Shown: positions 45,786 to 55,919 of the stretch, piece after piece
Layout of the letters: every line of letters starts with the position of its first letter
Numbering within the stretch: the first letter of the stretch is position 1
Origin: Kappaphycus alvarezii
Lineage: Eukaryota; Rhodophyta; Florideophyceae; Gigartinales; Solieriaceae
NCBI GenBank assembly: GCA_002205965.3
Contig: NADL03000549.1
Coordinates: 62,001-126,000 of the forward strand
Length of the DNA: 64,000 nt
Direction of reading: 5' to 3'
The notes under the pieces: generated by a model
The model's database searches: none
Seen by the model: only the letters and a program-made list of their open reading frames with translations
What the model was told of the DNA's origin: nothing
Made by a program: the position numbers and the translations under genes

Positions 45786-46582
45786 AGAGACATACTTTAG
45801 TTAATATATGCACGGGAGATCTGAAAAAAGATGTACTAAATTTACGGGTAAAAGTTCGACGTGAATTAACTTCCAGGTTATGCAAACCATACGGCCGCAT
45901 ATTTATCTGGCAATACCCAAGGTTGTTTTAGGGAAGATGAAAACGTAATATTTTGCTGGGCTGACCCGAAGTTTTTCGGGTTTTACTGATAAGTTCCGTA
46001 CACGGATATATTCCTGGTCAGGGGGAAGTTGCCGGGAACGGGCCGGAAGAGAAAGATTTCGAGTCGATGTAGGTCGAAGAATTTCGGAATGTGGAATGAA
46101 AACTTATTAAACCGTAAAGAGGATTTTTCCGAGTTTTCCCGCCATTCGATGACGTGCAGAAATCTTGGTATTTTCTTTTCGAAGACAGTATCGCCCATTG
46201 AAACATGAGTTCGAAACGGATGTTCATGAGGAATATATGTTGATGGTAAGGGGTTTTTGGTGACGTGAGGGACTTTACTTAGGTTTTCGGAAGTTAAAAA
46301 ATTTTGAAGGTCTCTGAAGTATCATATAAGCGTCAGAGTTCTACTGACTATAGGTTTCGAGACATTTTTAATCGAACTTGCGGACTATTTCAAGTCATTA
46401 AAAACAGGATAAATATTTGATCTCATCAAAGTAGAATAAATAACGGATTGGCAGGCTCCTTGGACCATGAAAGGCCCTACATACTAGTGAGATTATGCCA
46501 TAACTATTCCGTATTAAGTACGAGGAACTGGCGACTAAAAAATTACATACTCTAAATAATTGCAGAAATTTGGAATGTTCTC

Positions 46583-46861
46583 GTGACAAGAAATGCTGAA
46601 ATCGCACTATTTAGTGAACATTCGAGCGAAACTTTTTTCGCGGGAACCTTGTCAATTGACTCCCAGTCGTTATCCAACAACCCCTATCCGCGCAGAAAAC
46701 CCCTCCCAAACGCAACCGCCGACCATCACCGCACCCGCAGAGAAAACCTCACCAACCCCCACCAATCTCCCGCCCCCTCCCCCGCCGATCATCTATCGCC
46801 CCCAAAATTTCCATCCCACCTCCTCACTTCCGATACCTCCTTCACGAAAATAACATTTTAA
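46583..46861 (+). other. Pro/Thr-rich GC patch preceding the Myb-like relic
   Basis: Two overlapping frames are open across a GC-rich stretch. The frame from 46593 gives a Pro-rich linker (ITAPAEKTSPTPTNLPPPPP). It probably encoded the N-terminal disordered part of the Myb-like protein at 46951-47760, now out of phase with it. Confidence 0.35.
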
Positions 46862-46950
46862 CCAGCCATGTCGCTGGGCCTTCACGAACTGTATCTCTTC
46901 GCGCAACGCCTTAACCGAATGTCCCCACACAGCCAGCGACTGAAGTGGAA

Positions 46951-47760
46951 ATGGAGGCAATTAATAGTGCTGCAATTGTTAAAAGGAGCAATTCGAAGTC
47001 TCTTAGCGCAGAAATAGAGCAAAAAGGTCGTCACTCACGTCCAAAAACTGAAGAAGACCTCATCGTCATTAGGGAGGTCGCAGAAGCAAAGGAAAACATA
47101 CTGCAACATTTGGAAAGTTTTTAAAGTTTGGTTGCTGAACGTTTAAATGCCCCATCCGCAAACTGTGAGCACGAAAGATACAGATGACATCAATCTGCGT
47201 TTGACAAGTCGGATAAAAGGGAACAGTTGATGTCTGGGATCAGCGAAGAAGTAGGGGAACTGGAAAATATTTTGTTGTCAAAGACGGAGGCAAGATACGA
47301 TTAAGAGCTCCCAAAAAGGCAAAAGAAGAATTTGCGGAAGAAATTGACGCCGAGAAAGAGTGTTTTGGTAGAAAGTTAATGATGATGGCGAAAAGAAGTC
47401 ATAGTAATCAAGTATAGGAGGATGAAAGTACACTTTCAGAGTCAAGTTCTCCTCGTCCTTCCAAAGCACCGAGAAAGGTCCGTGATTCCATTGCATTTGG
47501 TGAGATAGACGGATTTTCCTGTATCTCTAGGATGCAGATTTAGCTCGTGTGGAGGTAGAAGGGGACAGACTCATTTTAGAACGGGAGTGTTTAGCATTAG
47601 AGGCAAGCAAAAGATATAAAGATAGATTTGAGTGGATGCTTGAGCTGTAATCATCTCAGAATCTTGAGCTAGAGAAGCTCAACCTCATGATTGAGGCTTT
47701 TCCGGGAAGTAAGAAACCGTTGTTTTACGATCCTCTCGGATGAGAAAAATACTGTGACAA
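46951..47760 (+). pseudogene. Harbinger-type Myb-like accessory protein, second copy
   Basis: From ATG 46951 the frame reads MEAINSAAIVKRSNSKSLSA, then RPKTEEDLIVIREVAEAKEN, a stop, and LVAERLNAPSA, LMSGISEEVGELENILLS. This matches the Myb-like block of Harbinger second proteins: E-x-D-L-I-L-[IL]-R-x-V, an [IV]-A-x-x-L-N segment, and S-G-I-x-E-E. After further shifts, a coiled coil (VEGDRLILERECLALEASKR, KDRFEWMLEL) lies at about 47545-47650. Several stops and at least two shifts break it. It is tail-to-tail with the transposase at 48005-48800, as in the 30-31 kb pair. Confidence 0.55.
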
Positions 47761-48004
47761 TGAAGAGTTAGTCTTCTTTGACTCTTTCATCGCCTCAGGC
47801 TTAGCGCATTGCGGACTTTGCCCTCGCTCCCAGGGCCTGCGCTCAAATAAATAAATAATTTTTACTGGTGACCAATTTTTACAAGCTTAAAATAATGATC
47901 GGTCATCGGCGGGATACAATTGAAGTATAATGATGTTTGAGGAGGGAATAAAAATACCCTGGGATTATAGAAAAAAAAAGGATTATTGGGAGCTAAAGAC
48001 AGCT

Positions 48005-48800
48005 CACAGGGGAGCTCTTGCAATTTAATTTTAAGCTTGAAAGCTACCATAGTTAAATGGGCCTTTATTTCTTTCAACAACCTTTATACAGTCACTCTTT
48101 CACCACTCATTCCATTGTTGAAAGCGGCCTGGAATTGTTGCAAGTGGCTTCCTTCGAACTATAATTGTAGAAACTACCTCTTGATGTGACCTGAATCTCC
48201 GTACATGCAAAAATTCTACCCTCCTACTGTCATCACTAACGATAATAACTGCTCAAAGATGCCTCTGGCTTACAGCTTCCAGTCATATATACTGCCTTAT
48301 ACAGGGCCAAATGTGTGCATAATCAATATATCCGATGCTGCTACTAACTGGAACTTCATGGAATTCTTTCGCTTATGGCCACTGTATGCTACAAACTGCA
48401 TCATATGGGTACCACTACGGCGGGAAATTCCGACCACTATGCCGTCGATGAAGCCTACAAAGTTTTTTAGACTCGTTGTTTTCGAATTAATAACATTTAC
48501 ATATAACTGCGCTCTCTCCTCCACAAATTCCGGGCTTAGATCGATAGTAAGAAAACTTGTCCCAGTCGTAAAAAGCCGTTCAAGGCCTTCCCAGAAATTT
48601 TCCGAAACTGCGAACTGTTTTTTTTCAGAAAGAATTTCCAAACAACGCCTTCGTGTGCGAGACACTACCCAGCTTAGCCTGACAAATTCCACCAGTATTC
48701 CAGACACTGAGTATCGATTTCGGTTACTTGGTGTCTGTGATAACGGCCATGTTAAAATTTTTACACAAGAGCTACGTACTGCTTCTCGAATCGGAGCAAA
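48005..48800 (-). pseudogene. PIF/Harbinger DDE transposase, second copy
   Basis: A 136-codon intact minus-strand frame (48297-48707) contains VEFVRLSWVVSRTRRRCLEI, then LKNFVGFIDGIVVGISR (catalytic Asp of F-[IV]-D-G), SGTHMMQFVAYSGHKRKNSM and KFQLVAASDILIMHTFGPV, the standard middle of a DDE_Tnp_4 domain. Downstream, interrupted by stops, come FCMYGDSGHI (second-Asp block, YGDxAY-like) and FQAAFNNGMSGERVTVYKGC (FN-x-x-MS-x-x-R motif); the final acidic residue expected in V-E-W reads Tyr/Lys. Upstream, NRNRYSVSGILVEF extends the open phase to about 48800. It is inactive. Terminal repeats were not identified. Confidence 0.8.
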
Positions 48801-48849
48801 CGTAGGGAATCAGTGTTGTTGAGTCCATTAAAGTTGAATGCGAAAGATA

Positions 48850-51800
48850 AAATGCCAAATCTATTAGTTTTAATGAGTAAATTGCAAAGGTCTGTGCTGG
48901 TTTATATGGCTTTGCAGGCGTCGTGAACCAATTATTTTGACGAGGTTGAAACTGAATAACGTTCTCTTGATCGTCGAATGATGAGGCACAGCATCGCTGT
49001 TTTCCATTTCCATATCCGTTGGTGAAAATTGCCCTTTGAGAAGCCCTTGATATTTCCTTGTCCTTTCGGCGTTTGAGCGCGTGGGTGTCCCAAGCTGAGC
49101 AATATTCAAGCTTTCGGTGTACGAAGTTATCTTCACTCCCCCGACTATTAATCATATTTAATTTTTTACTGGGTTAACTCCGTAATTTACTGTGCTTACC
49201 TCGTGGAAGTATCTAAAATTTCCCTAGCCTAATTTTTGATCACCCGCAGTGGATTTATCATTTTCTGAAATTCTTTACGCATAAAATTTCATTTTCACTG
49301 AAAAGGGAAATCATTCTGCGTTCAGGATTTTGAGAAATATTTTAATGCATAACTCCAGAGATTTTGTAGAATCTCCTATTCAAAAGTTCATAGGGAGGCA
49401 TCGTAATATATTAAAACGCCATTCTGGTTTATTCGTTCACGGCGAATGGGGGACTGAGAGGCTGCTGCTTGATGTCGAGCGAGCATTTTAAAGAGATCTA
49501 AGATGATAAAAGGTATCTAATGTGCAAAATAATTACTACGAGTCTTCTATTTTTACTACATACAAAGCTGTTGTACCGTTTCTTCAGTCCCACCGCATGT
49601 ATATAGTGAGCCCAAAAATGATCAGCAGTGACGCAGAAGCCAGAATTAGAGAGTTAGGAAGCCCAAAGTCGTGTCATCGAGGTATTTGGTGACTCGTGCA
49701 GATTTGCAGGGAAGGAAGAGAAATAAGATATAGAAAAGACAAGTGAAATGTGGAAATATTCGCCTTTTGGGATGGCGATATTGTTGCTGAATGTCAAGTG
49801 AAGGCAGAGGTCGGCCGACCCTAGATTCTTTCCACTACAGGATGTGCAGGGTCATTAAGGCCGGTCACTCCTGCTACGAGCTTTTATATTCTAAAGGCAG
49901 AGTATTTTGAAATTCTATCCATCATCTTAGGGTACTGGGGTTTAGGAGCTTTCTTAGTATTATACAGCAGGGATCGCTGAAAGGAACTAAAAATGATGGT
50001 GAAGAAGAAAGATGGCTAATAAGCTAGGAGGAACAGAAATTAAGTAGAATTATGCAATAGAATGACAAACTCAAAAATTCCAAAATCAGCTTTCAAAGCA
50101 ACGCATTAAAATGACAACAATTAATTAAGTTAAATTCGCACTTAAGATAGTCTTGGTTCACGCATTTAGTATCAAAATGCGTAAAATGTCTATATGCGCC
50201 AATTCGGTAAAATGTGTTCCAGGACTGTAGCTTTTTTTACATCAAAATTCCATAAATTTTCGATTAATTAGGCTTGTATGGGAATGAATAGACTCGGAAT
50301 TAGTAGCTGACATTAGAAAACAAGTAGTTTGCTGCCATTATAGCTTGGACACACGCTGCAATGTAAAATTTTATTTTGTCGTAATTTCTTGTTTTGAGAT
50401 TAATCATACTATTATTTTGTACGACATTAACCGTTATTCACTCCATAAGTGATTCTGAGACATACGGAGAGCTATTTTATTCTAGACGAAGGGAGTCTCA
50501 TTCGATTTTGCAGGCTTTGTCCTGTTGAAGGAAGAGAATTGGATCAAGAAATTGGACCAGTTAATCCAAATTTTGACTGCATATATTATTGAAGTTCCAA
50601 TTCCTCACGGACACCCCACATATGCATACTTTTTCGCTAAAAAGTAGGCGGATAATGACTCGCATCATCATCAAAATAAATATCGTTAGGATATTATCCT
50701 TTTCGCATTACTATGCATTATTATAATTGGTAAAACTAAAGGCATAATGCTCTTTTGTGTCTTCTCGAGTTTTTTTTTCATGATTAGGTCGGTAAAAATG
50801 ACTTTTACAATCGATTGAAGGTTTTTATCGGAATTAAATGATTCTGTGATTCGAAAAATGTGGTGCTTTGTCCGTATTTCATTGTATTTTCCAAAGTTAT
50901 CAGTGACTGAAAATGCAATTATGGATGCATTTGCGGCGAATTATTGGGTCTAACTTACTATTCTATTGGATTCGATATGATTATTTGGTTTGAAATTGAT
51001 CTTGTTATTTTCTCTGTGTAGTGGGACGAATACCGGGAAGGGTTAAATCGGTTAATTTTTCCATTGTAGGAGAACAACGGCTAATTCATCTTCCAGTATT
51101 GTGACTGCAAGGGCATGGTAGAACAAGGTCATGAGAACCTGTAGCATTCCTTCCTTTATTTTCCTTAACGAATCTTAAAAGGAGTTGTATATTGGAACAA
51201 TAAAAAAGAGATTACAAATAATTTCAGATCTCAATGATTCAATTTCTCGTAAGGCCATGACATGGCCCTTAATGTGATCAGATCGAATTTCTTGCTCAAA
51301 AAATGGGTCCTTCACACATCAATCATACATATTTCAAGTCGTTTCCGCATGAAATAAAACTATCTCTTCCATTCAAACCCTTACAAATCATATTAGTTTA
51401 TCCCTCGATTTCCACAACGCCCGATATCCCCACTCAAGGACTTCAGCTTATTTTCTAGCTCTTTTAATTTCAGCAGAGAGCACTTTCTCCAATCTTCTGA
51501 CCTGTCCGCACATGAAGATGATTAAGACCAAGAAAATACTGTACACATGAACTTGCTGAAGAATTAGGAATTTTATTGACAAGTTTTGGAGAAAGCAAGC
51601 TATGTACATGGTTTCGGCGATGAAGACCATTGAATGGGTATTTTTAGCGGCAATTCGATGAGTAGGCGTGTTGTACGGGTTTCTGAAGTTATAGTGTAAC
51701 TAATAGACTTTTACAAGTCGCAACTGGTAAGCAGGTGACTTAAGTAATAAATATTCTTCATTATTCACAAGGATGAGAGAGTGTTCGGATTTTTATCTTA

Positions 51801-52740
51801 TATCCTTCAGTAATGAACAACAATATCTTAGCATTGAATAAGAAGAAATAGATTTTTCATGAGAAATAATCCGCCTGGGAAACACTGCAGCTTCCGCAAG
51901 TGAATAAGACTACTCACTTGGAACACATGTGTTTTGAATTTTCACTATACTACGCGCAACTCGCTCAAAAGATGGAGCAAGCATTAATTTTTATAACTCT
52001 AGTAACTAGATTTAGCGATCGACCAATATTATATAGGGAACAAAACAGTGGAGCATCTCATCTTCCGTTGCACCAAGGTAGGCCAATTCTTGTACACGTA
52101 CTAGCGATGGTAGAGATTTATAATTAATTTTTAGTATTTTCCTGTTTCAAACGGGTTCAAAAATCTGGAAGGATTGGCATGAAGCACATTAATGAAACTT
52201 TACTCCGAACTTGTTTGCCAATTTAAGTACTTGCCTTCAATTACATCGTTATGAGAGCGTAGGTAAGAAATTCCGGAAGGAATAGCAGCGCCGGATTGTA
52301 GAAGGTATTTTTATTTCATCACTTCGCTAATAATAGTGTTAGAAGTTTAATAAGCAAATAATTGTAACAATTTGCGCAATTTTCACTTCTCTGAATGAAA
52401 ATTTCAAATGCCGGGTTGCACATGCTGTAGATTACGGTTTTTTGGGATGAGTTTTTTTATTGAGAGCAAACGGGTACTAATTTTAGCTAAAACAGCTCAA
52501 TTGAATCTATGGTGGTGGTTTTGGCTTCACCAAGAGAGTCAGTAGTAAGTACTAATGACTGCTTTAGCACAGGCGAATCTGGGAGGAAAACAATTTTTTA
52601 TCGCTTCGCTTTCCATTGAATATTTGGTGCAAGAAGACAGTAATTACATTAGGTAGGTTACACTACTTATTTACAGCGTTAACTCGCCCAAAATGTCGCC
52701 GCCACTAGGGCTGCTCCGGTCTTTCTAACGTACACCATGA
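48850..52740. other. AT-rich gene-free DNA
   Basis: Frames at 48772-49155 (minus) and 51900-52127 (plus) show no recognised domain. The 49.7-50.0 kb stretch has a broken protein-like phase (for example ATSFYILKAEYFEILS) that may be another retroelement relic. Nothing else is supportable. Confidence 0.45.
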
Positions 52741-53510
52741 ATACTTCGCTGCCAGGCGTAAATTCCAGCGCCCCACGTGTAGTGCCATATGAGATCACAG
52801 TACAGTAGGGACAAGAAGCGATATATATATGGGTGACCAAATTTTGATATCATTTTACGCTGCTTACAGCATCAACCCTAACTGTATTGACTGAAATGTT
52901 AGAACAACCAGGCCCCATGATGGACCCGAGTTCTGTATCTGATGTGGGCCCAGGGGACCCCGCTAAGTGGACAAAGTGTCCCGGGCATAAATTACTAACT
53001 ACGATCTAACTAAGCCCCTCTGGGCCTCACACCCACTTTCTGATTACATAAGTAGTTTACTCTAGATCGAATAGAGGAAGCCACAAAGCTGTCTGAATAG
53101 TATTCATAGTCGACTCCTTGAGCCCACGACCACTAACTAAAGAAGCACCCTTGTGCTGGCTCTTGATCTAGCTCCCAACTCTTGTTATCTTGAGCCCGTC
53201 GCTAGTCAATCGATATATCTTTGGCTTTTGCCTAGCTTATTTCGCTCGGGTTTGTCCCCTTGACCTTGGTAATCGTTCAGGATTGTGCGTTCCCCCATAA
53301 GTTTCTTTTGCCCTTTTCTTTTAGTATTTTTTTTCTTTTAGGCTGCGGCCATCTCTGGCGCTCTAATGGTTCATCTTCTACAAAAAGTGGAATCTCCCTC
53401 GTGATATCGACAAAAATACTACCTTCATCAAATAATGGCTCGCAAAGGCTTTTGCCTTGCCTTAGTACGTTTTCCGACAATCCTATTACAAAACAGGCTT
53501 CGGTCTTAAA
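52741..53510. other. GC-shift zone, start of the right-hand island
   Basis: Composition rises sharply. A polypyrimidine stretch ending ttttag near 53341 resembles a splice acceptor before an 87-codon frame (53260-53523). This could be the 5' part of the element or gene that continues at 53511, but no matching domain is recognised. Confidence 0.3.
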
Positions 53511-54160
53511 ATGGTTTCGTTAACCACTTTCGATCTAAGAATCGGATCCTCTGAGCCTTTGAAACTGGTCTGGCTTTACGGCCCAGATAATGAGTTAATC
53601 TCAGCCACCCAAGGACTTTCAAGACTTTACCACCACCTCCGTACTTTTTCTCCGTCTAGAGGCCCACACTTTCGTTTTTTCGGTCTCTAGAAGCACGCAG
53701 AGCTACTGCAACGCAAGTTTCCCAAAGAGAAAGCATGTACAGAACGCCCGGTATCGTGTGATGTTCTTGTAGCCTTCTTCATTTCCAAAGTTCTGCGCTC
53801 TGAGGAGCACCTCGAAGCTTTTGGACACATAGTATTACACTGCAGCTTTCATGGTACAGATGGTATATTGTTATAGATCTACAATTATAGTGCCTAGAAC
53901 TTACCACTGTTCTTTCAGCTCGACCCCGGATTCCCCGTTATTTATTACTTACTTTATCGCACTTTCTACGCTCTACGACGCATCGCTACCTGGCGAACTG
54001 ATCGCACAGTTAAAGTCTCGCGTTTGGAAAAAAGGTTAGAACGCAACAATCCGGACCCTTTTCCACTGTTTTTGCATCTTCTCAAGATCCAACTTCATTT
54101 GATCTTCAAGAAATCGAGTCAGCTCAAGATGCAGGCAACTAATCGAGCACAACTGAAGGG
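53511..54160 (+). pseudogene. Broken reading frame, unknown protein
   Basis: From ATG 53511 the phase reads MVSLTTFDLRIGSSEPLKLV and YGPDNELISATQGLSRLYHH, stops once near 53690, then continues KHAELLQRKFPKEKACTERP, DVLVAFFISKVLRSEEHLEA and FGHIVLHCSF. Later segments near 53930-54130 read YALRRIATWRTDRTVKVSR and IFKKSSQLKMQATNRAQLK. Composition is clearly coding-like over about 650 bases. A possible intron ends at ctttcag before 53919. It could be a retroelement gag or a decayed host gene; no family is recognised. Confidence 0.35.
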
Positions 54161-54336
54161 TAATACTGAAGGGTAAGGTCGATCATCTCGTAAAGATGAT
54201 TAATTCGTCGACCCTCACTGATGGTCTCCCGCTACGCCTACTTCAAGCTGCCAATAACACTTTGGAAAGTTTAATGCGTTAAGTACTTACTGGGTCTGCG
54301 TACGTCCTAACTATACGGTTAAGATATAACCGCATG

Positions 54337-55038
54337 TCATTCGTCGTCCATGCGCATCGGGGCTCGCGACAGGATAGCTTCAGCAATGGATGACCAGAAG
54401 GTGCAACTCAGTCGTTGGTAGATACGGCGGCAGATAACGCTAACTGTCGAGTGACACTTGGACGCGATCCGTGGAACTAACTCCTCGATAAATGCAATAG
54501 TTTCAGGTGAAGGGGCACCTAAGGGATCAAACGCCAGAGGTCGAAACGTGAAGTTCGGCGTGTAAGGCGCAGAAGATGGGCCAGTCGATGGAATGGGGAG
54601 GCGTCGGGCGATGTTGCGTTCCAGGGTTGTAACCTTTTCACGCACCGCCAGTTCAACAGCGCCTCCGGCAACCTGGGTCGCCTTGACGCGAATTTCGGCC
54701 TTGAACAGTGAGACGACAGTGATGTCACAGGCAATGGGGCGCAACCTTGTGCCTTCCAGGGTCGGGGGTGGTTGTACAAGGCCAGAGCTCAGTGTTCGGG
54801 ACGAGGAACGGAACCTCTTGACTCGTATCTAGACCCGCGGCGCGGGTAACGTGCGTCGCAATCGCATTACATAGCGAGTTATGACGGTGACGACGGCCGA
54901 AACCAGGGCAGCAGAGGTCGGCGTCATGATCCCCGAGGGTGTCCAAGGGGTGGTCACAGTGGTGGCAGTTGAGGGCCATGGAGTCATCATGTAATAACTT
55001 TATGCCATCAGTAAAACGGGCGTCCGCTGCAGGATCCG
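54337..55038 (-). pseudogene. LINE reverse-transcriptase ORF, C-terminal fragment B
   Basis: The minus-strand phase begins near 55038 and reads DDSMALNCHHCDHPLDTLGD with a Cys-x-x-Cys...His...Cys cluster, then RHRHNSLCNAIATHVTRAAG and EVPFLVPN. After a frameshift near 54742 it continues RPIACDITVVSLFKAEIRVK, FTFRPLAFDPLGAPSPETIA and the C-terminal ICRRIYQRLSCTFWSSIAEA, ending at 54337. This is the zinc-finger-plus-nuclease-like tail that follows the reverse transcriptase in one LINE group. It matches fragment A at 29137-29561 but includes more of the upstream part. The reverse transcriptase core is absent. Confidence 0.75.
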
Positions 55039-55145
55039 ACTATACTGCTAGCTAAGTGCTAACCGGGTGGTCCACGTCGGCCACGTGCAGCATATACTGG
55101 CAGTTTGAGCGCAGATGGTACCGACTGGGAAGGGGACGGTACTAG

Positions 55146-55553
55146 TCAACCACCGGACGGAACGAGTGCTAAGTGTTTCAAGCCGTAAGTTGTCAGGGAC
55201 AAAAAAAGCACGAGAGTAACATACAGTAGAAAATTGCGCACGGCCGGACAGTTACCGTTAATTTTCATTGTTTTTGGCTGTATTGGGAACTGTACAGCCT
55301 TGCGAGTGCACATGTAAAACCCGCGCATGGAGGAAATTAAGTGCAAAATTACCCATGGAGGCGTAATGTGTACAGCGCACCAGTACAGCCCGAACGTGAT
55401 TGGCCGAATTAATACTGTCCGAACCGGTGAAGACTGTCTGATTGAAGGTTTCTTGAATCATTCCGCCTTTGTGGCCCAGGGGGCTATCCGATTGGCTAAA
55501 ATACTGTACAGTATGGTGGCAATCCGCCTCCTGCAAAGGAGCAACCGAAGGGT
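55146..55553. other. Spacer with mirror-image frames
   Basis: Overlapping frames on both strands (55258-55536 minus, 55327-55647 plus) cannot both be real and neither has a domain. GTACAG motifs occur here (for example at about 55290, 55370 and 55505). Confidence 0.35.
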
Positions 55554-55835
55554 TTGGAGAGCTTCATCTACCCAAATCGGAACCTCTTGGTCTGTTCAAT
55601 TCGGGAAACCTCGACACCTTTACTGGAATATCTTCGAAACGGTTTGAGTGAGGAACTCGTGAACATGCCATTTAAAAGTATGGCCTTCCCCGCCCTCCAC
55701 TCTGGCGTTGAGAGATCCCGAAACGGTAATGTATTTCAAAAAAATGGCCGAATGGAAATGGACGATGTTTTAAACAGGAGTACTATTCAGGCAAGACAAG
55801 CCAAGGCAAAGAAGGGAATCACACAAAAAGACTAG
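55554..55835 (+). CDS. Hypothetical ORF, 93 residues
   Basis: The product has a plausible hydrophilic C-terminal half (LLEYLRNGLSEELVNMPFKS, VERSRNGNVFQKNGRMEMDD, ending QARQAKAKKGITQKD). It may be a terminal exon, because the phase is open before the ATG. No homologue is recognised. It faces the large minus-strand locus at 55920-58254. Confidence 0.25.
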   Translation: MESFIYPNRNLLVCSIRETSTPLLEYLRNGLSEELVNMPFKSMAFPALHSGVERSRNGNVFQKNGRMEMDDVLNRSTIQARQAKAKKGITQKD

Positions 55836-55919
55836 TTTAATGCCCAAGTTCTAATTCAAGTATTTCTAAAATACCTAACCGTTAATCATGCACAAAGGAA
55901 AGACTGTACAGAGAGAGGG

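Noticed and set aside
52741..52815. Short frame ending RVVPYEITVQ that resembles the D-I-T-V motif of the LINE fragments
   Set aside because: Too short, and the neighbouring residues do not align; chance similarity is likely.
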